Source of the DNA: Tragulus kanchil | Lineage: Eukaryota; Chordata; Mammalia; Artiodactyla; Tragulidae | DNA: 64,000 nucleotides | Assembly (NCBI GenBank): GCA_022376925.1 | Contig: JAIOJX010000026.1 | Coordinates: 254,445,330 to 254,509,329, forward strand | Direction of reading: 5' to 3' | Part shown: piece by piece, positions 1 to 10,809 of the stretch | How positions within the stretch are numbered: position 1 is the stretch's first letter | Layout: each line of letters starts with the position of its first letter | Translations under genes and position numbers: made by a program | The notes under the pieces: model-generated | Databases searched by the model: none | What the model saw: only the letters and a program-made list of their open reading frames with translations | What the model was told of the DNA's origin: nothing

Positions 1-274
1 GTTAATGCTTTCTGCATTTTTATATTCTGACCTGACTTTTCTCCCATTTCCCACAAATGTCAAATAGCATTCTACTGATAAATTGAACACTATTTTCCTC
101 AAATAAATCATGGACTTCCCTCCAGTGACTCTAACTGCTTATCGTGTGCTTTTCTTAACTTGTTGGCTTCTCTGTAATTTAGAAACTACTCTATCACCTA
201 ATTTTTTTTTAACCAGCTTCCTGATATTCTTCCTCCTTTATTTATCATCTATGGCTCCAAAAGTTTCCTAGTTA

Positions 275-500
275 ACAATAATAGCTACTATTTACCAACT
301 ACAAGTTACCAGCTACATTTGAGACATTATATCTTATCCTCATACAACCGCTGTGAATAACAAATAGTGCTATGCCAGTTTCACAAATGAGAAAACTGAG
401 GGTCAGGAAATTTAAGTAATTTGCCCAGGCAAACTGAGCTAGTAAGTGACCACTGGGAGTCAGAGCTAGATTCTCTCTGATGCCAAAGCTACTTATTTTT
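275..500 (-). repeat. MIR SINE, antisense
   Basis: The stretch reads as the reverse complement of a MIR. It has the attenuated phrase for 'cctcatctgtaaaatgggg' (here 'cacaaatgagaaaactgaggg') followed by the 'acttgcccaggtcac...agctagtaagtg' block, seen as 'taatttgcccaggcaaactgagctagtaagtg'. It is an old, diverged mammalian tRNA-derived SINE. An 83-codon antisense open frame here is incidental. Confidence 0.75.
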
Positions 501-1664
501 ATGCCTCCATGTCTGGCATGAATCCAACATTCCCTCCCAGGCACCCGCATCTGACTGTCTTATCTGGTTCACAGACCATGACTCAAATATCCCCCTGGAC
601 TCTGAGCTTCCTGCCTATAACAGTAACCTATGCCAAATGAGACTGGTATGGAACTAATCAGATGTAAGTTTCTCTCTTTTAATAAGTTTATAATCTTATC
701 TTGGTGTCCCTAAAGATGCTCCCAAATGTGTTATTTTTTTCCTTTCAAAAACTTGATTCCCTTTCTAAAGTCTTATGTGGTTCCTGAAGCTAACACTACT
801 TTTCCCTGTTTTCTCAACAAAGCTAGTTATTGATTTATTACTTTTTCAGGGTGGCAGTAAATCAATACAGCAAGAAGCGGTTTGTCAGAAGATCCAAGAA
901 TGCAGGACAATTATTTTCTTAGCGAAATGAACACCAGGACTTCCTGTTTGGAAATGTGGGTGACCCCATCTTCCCAGCCCTTCTTTTCTACTGGAGCAGA
1001 AAAAGCTGGCCTGGTGATTACTCACATCACATTTCCAGCTTTGGCGTTCCCTTGGGCACTAACTTATTTTCTGGCGTCTGAAAAGGTTACTCCACCAGGG
1101 TTTAATTGCAATTAGAGGAACAGGTTAGAGAGGACATCAAATTGCTATCTGGATTTTTTTTTTTCGTTTTTTTTTTACTAAGGCGAGAGGAAGCTAGATG
1201 TTAAGATGGTAAAAGTTATTAATTTCCAAAATACATTTTACAGAAACACAAAGCTAATAACTTATACTTGGTATTCGTTCTATTTTTGCTGTTTGGCTCT
1301 TGACAGGCAATTTTATTTACCACTTTCTAAATTAATCACGAAATCAAACTACTGCATGGCACGTCCGCTCGCTCCCTAAATCATCTCTGCATCCGCTGGC
1401 TGACAGTTCTGACATGCGCAGACAGTCCCCGCTGTGAAACGCTGACCTACCTTAATCTGAGATACATTTTCTCCCCATGTCTTTAGGGGCTAAATTATCC
1501 CATTTGCAGAGCAAATCAGTGTTATCTTTCCTAACTAAGCTTCCCGTGGGGTCCCTTCAGTCTTTTGAGTTTCCTGTGTTTTGAAAAAATAGACTTTTAT
1601 AAAGTCACAATGCTTTTTAAAGCATTTTAACTAAGGAACTTGATGTATGTGTGGTAAAATATTG
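501..1664. other. Unique non-coding DNA with a small CpG-richer patch
   Basis: I recognise no repeat family and no gene here. An open frame of 77 codons at 882-1115 has no supporting splice or codon signal and I do not call it. The patch at about 1345-1450 is notable for about eight CpG dinucleotides in 110 bp within AT-rich surroundings; see findings. Short T tracts lie near 1152-1180. Confidence 0.5.
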
Positions 1665-2395
1665 AAATATTTAAGTATTTTTTAATTGAAGTGTAGTAAA
1701 TTTATAATGTTGAGTTAATGTCTGATAGACAGCAAAGTATATGTCTATATGTACTTATGTAGATATAACTGGATATATATATTGTTTTTCATATTCTTTT
1801 CCATTATGGTTTATTATAATATATTGAATACAGTTCACTGTGCTATACAGTATTTTTGTTTATTTCATACATAGCAAGCTTGCATCTGCCAATCTTATTT
1901 TATCTCTCCCCTACCATCTTTTCCCAGTGGTAACCATAAATTTGTTTTCTCTCTCTATGAATCTATTTCTATCTTGTAAATAACTTCATTTGTATCATGT
2001 TTTAGATTCCACATGTGTGATATCATGTGATATTTGTCTTTGTCTTACTTCATGTAGTATGATGATGCCTAGGTCCATCCTTGTGGCTGCAAATGGCATT
2101 ATTTCATTCTTTTTTATGACTAAGAAATATTCCATTGTGTGTGTGTGTATGTGTGTGTGTACCACATCTTTATCTTTTCATCTGTTGAGGGACACTTCGG
2201 TTGCTTCTTTGTCTTGGCTTGTACTGTAAATAGTGTTCCTATGAACATTGGGGTTCATTTATCTTTTCAAATTACAGTTTTCTCCAGATATATACCCAGG
2301 AGTGGGATTGTTGGATCATATGGTAGTTCTGTTTTTAGTTGTTTAAGGAATTCTCATACTGCTTTCCATAGTGGCTGCACCAATTTACATTAAAA
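1665..2395 (-). repeat. L1 3' end, antisense (decayed LINE-1)
   Basis: Read on the minus strand this matches the end of L1 ORF2 and the 3' region. Diagnostic pieces on the plus strand are 'accatagtggctgcaccaattt'-type wording at 2365-2392, 'tatacccaggagtgggattg' near 2291, and 'ctgttgagggacact' near 2182. A (GT)n run at 2135-2160 interrupts it. No open reading frame of L1 length survives, so this is a dead fragment. It lies just left of the first duplicated block. Confidence 0.8.
2135..2160. repeat. (GT)n microsatellite
   Basis: Short imperfect GT run, interrupted once by 'tat', inside the antisense L1 fragment. Confidence 0.8.
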
Positions 2396-2586
2396 GAACT
2401 CTTTCATACATGTCAAACTTTGAGGTCAAATCTATTCATCAAACACCTTAAAAATTAGATCCAATCACAAACTGAGTCTTTGCTTACTCTTCAGAGGTTT
2501 AAATTATGTACTCCTACCTACTCCAGCTCCTTGGAGTAATCTCTCTCACTTCCTGTGTGTCTCCTATTTAATACTTTTGTTTTTAA

Positions 2587-2856
2587 TTTTTTTTTTTGGC
2601 CACTTCTATTGGCCTTTCATTTATTCATTTTCATCCATCTTTGTTCTTTGGCCTGTGTGGCCTCCCATCGCAGTGGCCTCTCTTGCTGCAGAGCACCAGT
2701 TCTGGGCACATGCGCTCCAGAGCTCAGGCTTGGTAGTTGGACACATCGGTCCAGCCGCTCCATGGCACATGATATCTTCCCAGGCCAAGGATCAGACTGG
2801 TGCCCTTTGCACTGCAAAGCAGTGTTCTTACCCACTGGACCATGAGGGAAGCCCCA
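2587..2856 (-). mobile_element. CHR-type tRNA-derived SINE, antisense (copy 1)
   Basis: The reverse complement begins 'gggcttccctcatggtccag', the typical 5' end, and runs through 'ctctggagcgcatg'-like and 'gccactgcgatgggaggcc'-like blocks to an A-rich tail (poly-T at 2588-2598). Candidate flanking target duplication is 'aatactt' at both sides. The family resembles CHR-2 but has a distinctive 3' half; the exact subfamily name is uncertain. Confidence 0.75.
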
Positions 2857-2984
2857 ATACTTATTTTTAAGAATTTTATTCTACTATATTGTTTTCTCTT
2901 AATGTCAGTAAGCCATTTTGAATCATCTTTGGAACAAAAAAGAAGGTAAAGGTAAATAAATTGCATGTCTGGAAAGGAGTCTAG

Positions 2985-3110
2985 ACCAGAAAGTAATGTT
3001 GGTCAGTAATTAGCTGTGGGACCTGGAGGAGGTCATTTAAATGTTCTAGATCTCTGTTTCCTCATCTGCACAAGTTTGAATAAAATAATCTCTAAGGCTT
3101 CTTTTTTTCT
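2985..3110 (+). repeat. MIR SINE fragment
   Basis: Contains 'agctgtgggacctgg' and 'tctctgtttcctcatctgc', degenerate forms of the MIR core and its 3' neighbour. Old and diverged. Confidence 0.7.
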
Positions 3111-3697
3111 CATTCTGATTTTGGTGTAATAGGACTGCCAATCAATGGAACAGAGAAAAAATAGAGAGACTATCTCAACTAGCAAAGCTGAATGTACTCA
3201 ATTAGCATTTTACATTCTTCTGACTTCCTGTGTATGTTTCTGTACTTCAGCAGCTGCAAAGCTGACAAGTACATTTCCTGATCTTATAGCTAGAGTCCTG
3301 GATGTGAATGAACTTCCACCACTAGATGCACTTGCATGAGATTTAAAAGGCAGAAATGAAGCAGGAACTACATCAGTGCCTTTGGTTGCTGGTGGGAAAC
3401 TCATGGAAATGCCTATGTGTAGTCTCCAGCTTCACGGAGCAGGAGGAGCTGGAAGTCACACTCGGTGCTCCAGGCCTAATCTCTATATTCCATTGGGGGT
3501 TGTCAAGAAACATTTGTGATAGCAATGTTTGTGTCTTTCTAAGCAAGCCTGGCTTTCCTAACCCATATTTTATATTTTGTGATTGAGAGTGCAGCACCTC
3601 ACAAGGTCCTATCTGTGGTTCAGTCATGCATGTCAAGCTCCTTGGAGTAATCTCTCTCACTTCCTGTGTGTCTCCTATTTAATACTTTTGTTTTTAA

Positions 3698-3967
3698 TTT
3701 TTTTTTTTGGCCACTTCTATTGGCCTTTCATTTATTCATTTTCATCCATCTTTGTTCTTTGGCCTGTGTGGCCTCCCATCGCAGTGGCCTCTCTTGCTGC
3801 AGAGCACCAGTTCTGGGCACATGCGCTCCAGAGCTCAGGCTTGGTAGTTGGACACATCGGTCCAGCCGCTCCATGGCACATGATATCTTCCCAGGCCAAG
3901 GATCAGACTGGTGCCCTTTGCACTGCAAAGCAGTGTTCTTACCCACTGGACCATGAGGGAAGCCCCA
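3698..3967 (-). mobile_element. CHR-type SINE, antisense (duplicate of 2587-2856)
   Basis: Second copy of the SINE produced by tandem duplication 1. Same insertion, same flanks, so it does not represent an independent transposition. Confidence 0.75.
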
Positions 3968-4095
3968 ATACTTATTTTTAAGAATTTTATTCTACTATAT
4001 TGTTTTCTCTTAATGTCAGTAAGCCATTTTGAATCATCTTTGGAACAAAAAAGAAGGTAAAGGTAAATAAATTGCATGTCTGGAAAGGAGTCTAG

Positions 4096-4221
4096 ACCAG
4101 AAAGTAATGTTGGTCAGTAATTAGCTGTGGGACCTGGAGGAGGTCATTTAAATGTTCTAGATCTCTGTTTCCTCATCTGCACAAGTTTGAATAAAATAAT
4201 CTCTAAGGCTTCTTTTTTTCT
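4096..4221 (+). repeat. MIR fragment (duplicate of 2985-3110)
   Basis: Second copy produced by tandem duplication 1, identical as far as I can read. Confidence 0.7.
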
Positions 4222-4800
4222 CATTCTGATTTTGGTGTAATAGGACTGCCAATCAATGGAACAGAGAAAAAATAGAGAGACTATCTCAACTAGCAAAGCT
4301 GAATGTACTCAATTAGCATTTTACATTCTTCTGACTTCCTGTGTATGTTTCTGTACTTCAGCAGCTGCAAAGCTGACAAGTACATTTCCTGATCTTATAG
4401 CTAGAGTCCTGGATGTGAATGAACTTCCACCACTAGATGCACTTGCATGAGATTTAAAAGGCAGAAATGAAGCAGGAACTACATCAGTGCCTTTGGTTGC
4501 TGGTGGGAAACTCATGGAAATGCCTATGTGTAGTCTCCAGCTTCACGGAGCAGGAGGAGCTGGAAGTCACACTCGGTGCTCCAGGCCTAATCTCTATATT
4601 CCATTGGGGGTTGTCAAGAAACATTTGTGATAGCAATGTTTGTGTCTTTCTAAGCAAGCCTGGCTTTCCTAACCCATATTTTATATTTTGTGATTGAGAG
4701 TGCAGCACCTCACAAAGGTCCTATCTGTGGTGTTCCAGAAGTCACTGCATGTCTGCTTTTAGAACATCCTCTTGTTCCTCTAATGGTTTTGTGAGCATCC

Positions 4801-5012
4801 ACACACATGCTTGTGCCCTCAGTGGTGCCCGACTTGTTGTGATCTGATGGACTGTAGTCTGTCAGGCTCCTCTGTCCATGGGATTTTCCAGGCAAGAATA
4901 CTGGAGCCATTTCCTACTCCAAAGGAGCTTCCCAACCCAGGAATCAAAACTGCGTCTCTTACATCTCCTGCACTGGCAGGCAGGCTCTTTACCAGTTGAG
5001 CCACCAGAGAAG
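4801..5012 (-). mobile_element. Bov-tA SINE, antisense (left member of inverted pair)
   Basis: The plus strand reads 'ggctcctctgtccatggga', 'ccaggcaagaatactggag' and ends with 'gttgagccaccagagaag', the reverse complement of the Bov-tA 5' end. Its 5' end abuts the 5' end of a sense Bov-tA, giving a head-to-head pair. Confidence 0.85.
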
Positions 5013-5190
5013 TGTGGTAAAGAATCCACCTGCCAATGCAGGAGACCCAGGTTCAATCAGTGACTGGGAAAGAAATCACAACCCACTCCAGTATTCTTGC
5101 ATGGGAAATCCCATAGACAGAGGAGCCTGGTGAGCTACAGTCCATGCAGTTGCAAAGAGTCGACATGACTTAGTGTTTGAGCACACATAG
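5013..5190 (+). mobile_element. Bov-tA SINE, sense (right member of inverted pair)
   Basis: Reads 'ggtaaagaatccacctgcca', 'cactccagtattcttgc', 'agcctggtgagctacagtcc' and 'gcaaagagtcgacatgact'. The first bases of the family are missing at the junction with its inverted partner. The pair could fold back over roughly 170 bp with mismatches. Confidence 0.85.
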
Positions 5191-5917
5191 TTCTCTATAT
5201 TAAATTCCATTTTCTTTAAAATATTGAAGGGGATCAGAATATTCTACCACAAAATATGCTACTTCAGTGTAAGGATTATTAGGGGCTGAAGACAATTGGG
5301 AAATAGCAGATGTAGAAAAAAACTCTACTCTCCCCACTTTATGCCTAAGGATAGGGTGTAAATTTCCCTTTGTGGAATTGTTCCTTCTCGCCACCTCAAT
5401 AACTGGAAGAGGAAGCAACTCATACTGGAAACAGCACTGACTTGAATCTTCACAAATAAACTTATTAAAAATCCCTTATCTTCCATTAATTCCTCCCTCT
5501 CACGAATTCACTTTCCCAGAATTCATCCTTTCTAGATGCCCAAACACTTCCCCTTCAAACAAAAACCAGTTCAATCATTTAAAAGGCAGAAATGAAAACT
5601 CATGTGCCTTTGGTTGCTGGTGGGAAACTCATGGAAATGCCTATGTGTAGTCTCCAGCTTCACGGAGCAGGAGGAGCTGGAAGTCACACTCGGTGCTCCA
5701 GGCCTAATCTCTATATTCCATTGGGGGTTGTCAAGAAACATTTGTGATAGCAATGTTTGTGTCTTTCTAAGCAAGCCTGGCTTTCCTAACCCATATTTTA
5801 TATTTTGTGATTGAGAGTGCAGCACCTCACAAAGGTCCTATCTGTGGTGTTCCAGAAGTCACTGCATGTCTGCTTTTAGAACATCCTCTTGTTCCTCTAA
5901 TGGTTTTGTGAGCATCC

Positions 5918-6129
5918 ACACACATGCTTGTGCCCTCAGTGGTGCCCGACTTGTTGTGATCTGATGGACTGTAGTCTGTCAGGCTCCTCTGTCCATGGGA
6001 TTTTCCAGGCAAGAATACTGGAGCCATTTCCTACTCCAAAGGAGCTTCCCAACCCAGGAATCAAAACTGCGTCTCTTACATCTCCTGCACTGGCAGGCAG
6101 GCTCTTTACCAGTTGAGCCACCAGAGAAG
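5918..6129 (-). mobile_element. Bov-tA, antisense (duplicate of 4801-5012)
   Basis: Second copy created by tandem duplication 2; not an independent insertion. Confidence 0.85.
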
Positions 6130-6307
6130 TGTGGTAAAGAATCCACCTGCCAATGCAGGAGACCCAGGTTCAATCAGTGACTGGGAAAGAAATCACAACC
6201 CACTCCAGTATTCTTGCATGGGAAATCCCATAGACAGAGGAGCCTGGTGAGCTACAGTCCATGCAGTTGCAAAGAGTCGACATGACTTAGTGTTTGAGCA
6301 CACATAG
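6130..6307 (+). mobile_element. Bov-tA, sense (duplicate of 5013-5190)
   Basis: Second copy created by tandem duplication 2; not an independent insertion. Confidence 0.85.
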
Positions 6308-7186
6308 TTCTCTATATTAAATTCCATTTTCTTTAAAATATTGAAGGGGATCAGAATATTCTACCACAAAATATGCTACTTCAGTGTAAGGATTATTAGG
6401 GGCTGAAGACAATTGGGAAATAGCAGATGTAGAAAAAAACTCTACTCTCCCCACTTTATGCCTAAGGATAGGGTGTAAATTTCCCTTTGTGGAATTGTTC
6501 CTTCTCGCCACCTCAATAACTGGAAGAGGAAGCAACTCATACTGGAAACAGCACTGACTTGAATCTTCACAAATAAACTTATTAAAAATCCCTTATCTTC
6601 CATTAATTCCTCCCTCTCACGAATTCACTTTCCCAGAATTCATCCTTTCTAGATGCCCAAACACTTCCCCTTCGTCTCATCATTTATCTGAAAATGCATC
6701 ACTTTTTGTTAAAATGGTATATAAACTTTCAAGTCTAACTTGAGAGTCTCTGGATGTTAGCTTCCTTTTCTGTGAGACCCTCCATATTCACCTAAAAATT
6801 AAAATATTGGCATCAAATAAAATGCGTATGCCTATTCTCCTATTAATCTGTCTTTTGTCATTTTAATTTCCAAGAGCTCAGATCCTGAACATAAGAGGGC
6901 AGAGGAAAAGATTTTTCTTACACTATGATACCACAAGTAGGTTTTGATCCCTTTCCTCCTCTAGCATACATTTACTTTTTCCTTCAAATCAACACAAATG
7001 ATCTTTCAGACTTATTCAGTTCTCAGTATGATTCAGTCCTGGCTGCTCTTTTGTGCAATGACAAGTATGACCCACAATTTTCTTAGAAATAATGTATACT
7101 GTTTCTCTTTCTATTTCTTTGCCTCTGGTTTGATCTGCTATTTTGAATTTAAGCTTTTACCCTTCAAATATCTGAATTAAAATATA
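6308..7186. other. AT-rich unique DNA, no gene seen
   Basis: No repeat family or gene is recognised. The part to 6673 is copy B of duplication 2 and the part from 6809 is copy A of duplication 3. A 60-codon frame at 6998-7180 recurs at 8106 only because of the duplication. Confidence 0.5.
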
Positions 7187-7189
7187 TAT

Positions 7190-7377
7190 GGTGGTAGTGG
7201 TTTAGTCACTAAATCATGTCTGACTTTTTGTGACACTATGGACAGTAGCCCACCAGGCTCCTCTGTCCATGGGATTCTCCAGGCAAGAATACTGGAGTGG
7301 GTTGCCATGCCCTCCTCCAGGGGATCTTTGGATCGAACCTACATCTCCTGCATTGCAGGTGGATTCTTTACCATTTA
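7190..7377 (-). mobile_element. Bov-tA SINE, antisense
   Basis: Plus strand reads 'tttagtcactaaatcatgtc', 'ccaccaggctcctctgtcc', 'caggcaagaatactggagtg' and 'attgcaggtggattctttac', the reverse of a Bov-tA body and head. The final 5' bases of the family are missing, so it is slightly truncated. Confidence 0.85.
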
Positions 7378-8297
7378 ACTTTTTACATTAAAATAATTGT
7401 AAATTCACTAGATGTAGAAATAAAGCAGTACTGAGAAATCCAGTGTACCCTATACTTTAACAAATACTTTTCATCAATAAAATTTTAGGCACTAATCGTC
7501 TAACTTTTCTAATACATTTCATGCCACATCATTTCCCTCCTCGTGAACCTGAAGTAGAAAATAACATCACTGAAAATGGCAGAAGAGAAAATTCCAGAGT
7601 TCCACCTGTCATAAAACAACCCTTAGATACAACAATGTGAATGTAATTAATGCCACTGAATTGTATACTAAAATCTTGTTTAAATAGCAAGTTTTATTTA
7701 TATGTTTTGACAAAAAGGAAGATAAAATTTTATACATGAGAGAATAAGAAGCTGCTATAACACTGACACAAATTTTCAGTCTCAAGTTTTGCAAAACACT
7801 GGGATTTAGTCAAATGATCGCAACAACTGTGACATTTTATACTGCCATCTACCATCCTTCCTTCTGCAGAGCAGTCATGAAGATGGTAGCAGGCACTCCT
7901 GGTATATGTTGCCTGTGGCATCAAATAAAATGCGTATGCCTATTCTCCTATTAATCTGTCTTTTGTCATTTTAATTTCCAAGAGCTCAGATCCTGAACAT
8001 AAGAGGGCAGAGGAAAAGATTTTTCTTACACTATGATACCACAAGTAGGTTTTGATCCCTTTCCTCCTCTAGCATACATTTACTTTTTCCTTCAAATCAA
8101 CACAAATGATCTTTCAGACTTATTCAGTTCTCAGTATGATTCAGTCCTGGCTGCTCTTTTGTGCAATGACAAGTATGACCCACAATTTTCTTAGAAATAA
8201 TGTATACTGTTTCTCTTTCTATTTCTTTGCCTCTGGTTTGATCTGCTATTTTGAATTTAAGCTTTTACCCTTCAAATATCTGAATTAAAATATATAT

Positions 8298-8485
8298 GGT
8301 GGTAGTGGTTTAGTCACTAAATCATGTCTGACTTTTTGTGACACTATGGACAGTAGCCCACCAGGCTCCTCTGTCCATGGGATTCTCCAGGCAAGAATAC
8401 TGGAGTGGGTTGCCATGCCCTCCTCCAGGGGATCTTTGGATCGAACCTACATCTCCTGCATTGCAGGTGGATTCTTTACCATTTA
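8298..8485 (-). mobile_element. Bov-tA, antisense (duplicate of 7190-7377)
   Basis: Second copy created by tandem duplication 3. Confidence 0.85.
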
Positions 8486-9284
8486 ACTTTTTACATTAAA
8501 ATAATTGTAAATTCACTAGATGTAGAAATAAAGCAGTACTGAGAAATCCAGTGTACCCTATACTTTAACAAATACTTTTCATCAATAAAATTTTAGGCAC
8601 TAATCGTCTAACTTTTCTAATACATTTCATGCCACATCATTTCCCTCCTCGTGAACCTGAAGTAGAAAATAACATCACTGAAAATGGCAGAAGAGAAAAT
8701 TCCAGAGTTCCACCTGTCATAAAACAACCCTTAGATACAACAATGTGAATGTAATTAATGCCACTGAATTGTATACTAAAATCTTGTTTAAATAGCAAGT
8801 TTTATTTATATGTTTTGACAAAAAGGAAGATAAAATTTTATACATGAGAGAATAAGAAGCTGCTATAACACTGACACAAATTTTCAGTCTCAAGTTTTGC
8901 AAAACACTGGGATTTAGTCAAATGATCGCAACAACTGTGACATTTTATACTGCCATCTACCATCCTTCCTTCTGCAGAGCAGTCATGAAGATGGTAGCAG
9001 GCACTCCTGGTATATGTTGCCTGTGGCAGAAGAAGCAATACAGACATTAGTCTGGAAGAATTGTGGTTGTGTCTTTCAACTTCTTTGGTGGCTCCCTAAA
9101 GGACCAGGGTGAGGGCATGCCTTTGTTTTGCTCTACTCAGAGCATTCCCAGGGCTGAAGTGACTTCCCTAGGTGGCATTTAAAAGCAAAAGTCTTGACCA
9201 CAGGAGCCTGAAGCAAGGGATAGCTGTCAGGACAAACAATGGACAACCTGAAAAGCCTGGGGTAAGAAGAGATAAGGAAAGGAG

Positions 9285-9355
9285 ATACAGAGGAGGATAG
9301 GGAATTTAGAAGCTACATATACTAGAGCTCCTAAATTTCCTATCCTCCTCTGTAT
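9285..9355. repeat. Perfectly spaced palindrome, 25-bp stem
   Basis: Left arm 9285-9309 and right arm 9331-9355 are reverse complements with one mismatch; the loop is 21 nt (9310-9330) and can form a further 4-bp 'agct' stem. The arms are purine-rich ('agaggaggatagg') on the left and pyrimidine-rich on the right. It ends where a Bov-A fragment begins. Confidence 0.85.
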
Positions 9356-9360
9356 TTTGC

Positions 9361-9412
9361 CATGAGTAGTTGCAAAGATTCGGACATGACTGAGGCTACT
9401 TGTCACACACAT
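9361..9412 (+). mobile_element. Bov-tA 3' fragment
   Basis: 'gttgcaaagattcggacatg' followed by 'actgaggctact' matches the 3' end of Bov-tA ('ggggtcgcaaagagtcggacatgactgagc'). Only this end is present, so it is strongly 5'-truncated. Confidence 0.65.
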
Positions 9413-9622
9413 AATCCGGGGAAATGAAAAGACCACACACATTCCCAAAGCTAAATGAATGCTCAGAAAGTCCTTAGAAGACCTTAAGGACTTTCACCTC
9501 TGATTGACCTCCCAACTCAGCGCAAGCAAGAAAAGACAGAGTTATAAATAATGTTCCTAACTCTTTAAGTATGTCAAACCAGAACCAATCTGCCAAGACT
9601 GGAAGAGTTTTGAGTTGTTTTC

Positions 9623-9649
9623 TTTTTTTTTTTTTTTTTTCTTTTTTGC
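9623..9649. repeat. Poly-T tract
   Basis: About 20 T, one C, then 6 T. Repeated near 10743 with a slightly different length, as expected for a homopolymer in duplicated assembly pieces. Confidence 0.85.
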
Positions 9650-9689
9650 CCCTAGGCATTTAAGGAAATTCTGTTAAAACAGTGGATGA

Positions 9690-10379
9690 CCACCAAGATA
9701 ATAGAACACAGATTTCAATAGCTACACATGACAAAGAGTACAGACTTTATAAAAAATACTTTAGAAAAGTCACTAAATAAGCAAACAACAACATAAAAGA
9801 AGCAGTATCATCGAAGCCCAGAAGAAGAAAGAGAATCTGATTTTCAGAGTTGCCACATTATAATGTTTAAAATGTCCCAGTTTTCAACAACAAAAAATGT
9901 GAGGCACACAAAGGAACAAGAAAGTATAGCCATTCCTTGGGAGGGAAAAGAGAGAAATTAATAGACAGTTTCCCCAAGGAAGCACAAGCATTGGACTTAC
10001 TAGACAAAGACTTCCAATAAATTATATTAAATATGCTGAAAGAGATTAGAGATATCATGGACGAAGAATTAAAGGAAGCTTGGAGAACAATGTTCCACAA
10101 AATTAATGTACAGATCCAATGCAATTGTTATCAAAATCCCAACAGCATTTTTTTTTGCAAACATAAAAAAGCTGACCTTAAAATGTGAATGGATTGCAAT
10201 AGCCAAAATCATCTGAAAAAAGGAAAGTTGGAGGACTCATATTTCCTCCTTTCAAAGCTACCACAAAGGCAACAATAACTGAAGCAGGGTGGTATTGACG
10301 GAAGCATAGTCATATGATCAATGGATAAAACTAACAGTGAAGAATAAATGTGTTGATATATAGTGAATTGATTTCTTAT
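9690..10379 (+). repeat. Internally deleted L1, first assembled piece
   Basis: 9690-10088 resembles the L1M ORF1-side sequence ('cccagttttcaacaacaaaa', 'ttggacttactagacaaaga'). At about 10088 it jumps straight to late ORF2 ('cagatccaatgcaattgtta', 'gttggaggactcatatttcc'), so most of ORF2 is missing. Not coding: frames are broken. The same L1 continues through 11764 and 12050-13066. Confidence 0.75.
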
Positions 10380-10405
10380 GGGGTAAGAAGAGATAAGGAA
10401 AGGAG

Positions 10406-10476
10406 ATACAGAGGAGGATAGGGAATTTAGAAGCTACATATACTAGAGCTCCTAAATTTCCTATCCTCCTCTGTAT
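10406..10476. repeat. Palindrome (duplicate of 9285-9355)
   Basis: Second copy created by tandem duplication 4, identical in arms and loop. Confidence 0.85.
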
Positions 10477-10481
10477 TTTGC

Positions 10482-10533
10482 CATGAGTAGTTGCAAAGAT
10501 TCGGACATGACTGAGGCTACTTGTCACACACAT
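10482..10533 (+). mobile_element. Bov-tA 3' fragment (duplicate of 9361-9412)
   Basis: Second copy created by tandem duplication 4. Confidence 0.65.
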
Positions 10534-10809
10534 AATCCGGGGAAATGAAAAGACCACACACATTCCCAAAGCTAAATGAATGCTCAGAAAGTCCTTAGAA
10601 GACCTTAAGGACTTTCACCTCTGATTGACCTCCCAACTCAGCGCAAGCAAGAAAAGACAGAGTTATAAATAATGTTCCTAACTCTTTAAGTATGTCAAAC
10701 CAGAACCAATCTGCCAAGACTGGAAGAGTTTTGAGTTGTTTTCTTTTTTTTTTTTTTTTTCTTTTTTGCCCCTAGGCATTTAAGGAAATTCTGTTAAAAC
10801 AGTGGATGA

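Larger units (their letters stand above)
2525..4746 (+). repeat. Tandem duplication 1 (period 1111 bp)
   Basis: Copy A is 2525-3635 and copy B is 3636-4746. They are essentially identical until the last ~40 bases of copy A, where bases drop out (copy A 'ggttcagtcatgcatgtc' against copy B 'ggtgttccagaagtcactgc'). That pattern looks like a poor-quality sequence end rather than evolutionary divergence. The block contains one CHR-type SINE and one MIR. Likely an unmerged contig overlap. Confidence 0.95.
4452..6673 (+). repeat. Tandem duplication 2 (period about 1117 bp)
   Basis: Copy A is 4452-5556 and copy B 5577-6673. Copy B's first 30 bases are damaged ('aatgaaaactcatgtgcc' against 'aatgaagcaggaactacatc...gtgcc'). 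Twenty bases of filler, 5557-5576, sit between the copies and match neither continuation. Because it overlaps duplication 1, the segment near 4485-4714 occurs three times in the window (also near 3374 and 5602). Confidence 0.95.
6809..9024 (+). repeat. Tandem duplication 3 (period 1108 bp)
   Basis: Copy A is 6809-7916 and copy B 7917-9024. The junction shares the four bases 'ggca'. I see no differences between the copies apart from the ends. Contains one Bov-tA. Confidence 0.95.

Noticed and set aside
2555..3956. Repeated identical open frames (e.g. 96 codons at 2555 and 3666) as a gene family
   Set aside because: They are SINE sequence in one or another frame, and the repetition is the 1111-bp duplication. 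Same for the pairs at 21824/22957, 36455/37614, 53168/54289 and others.
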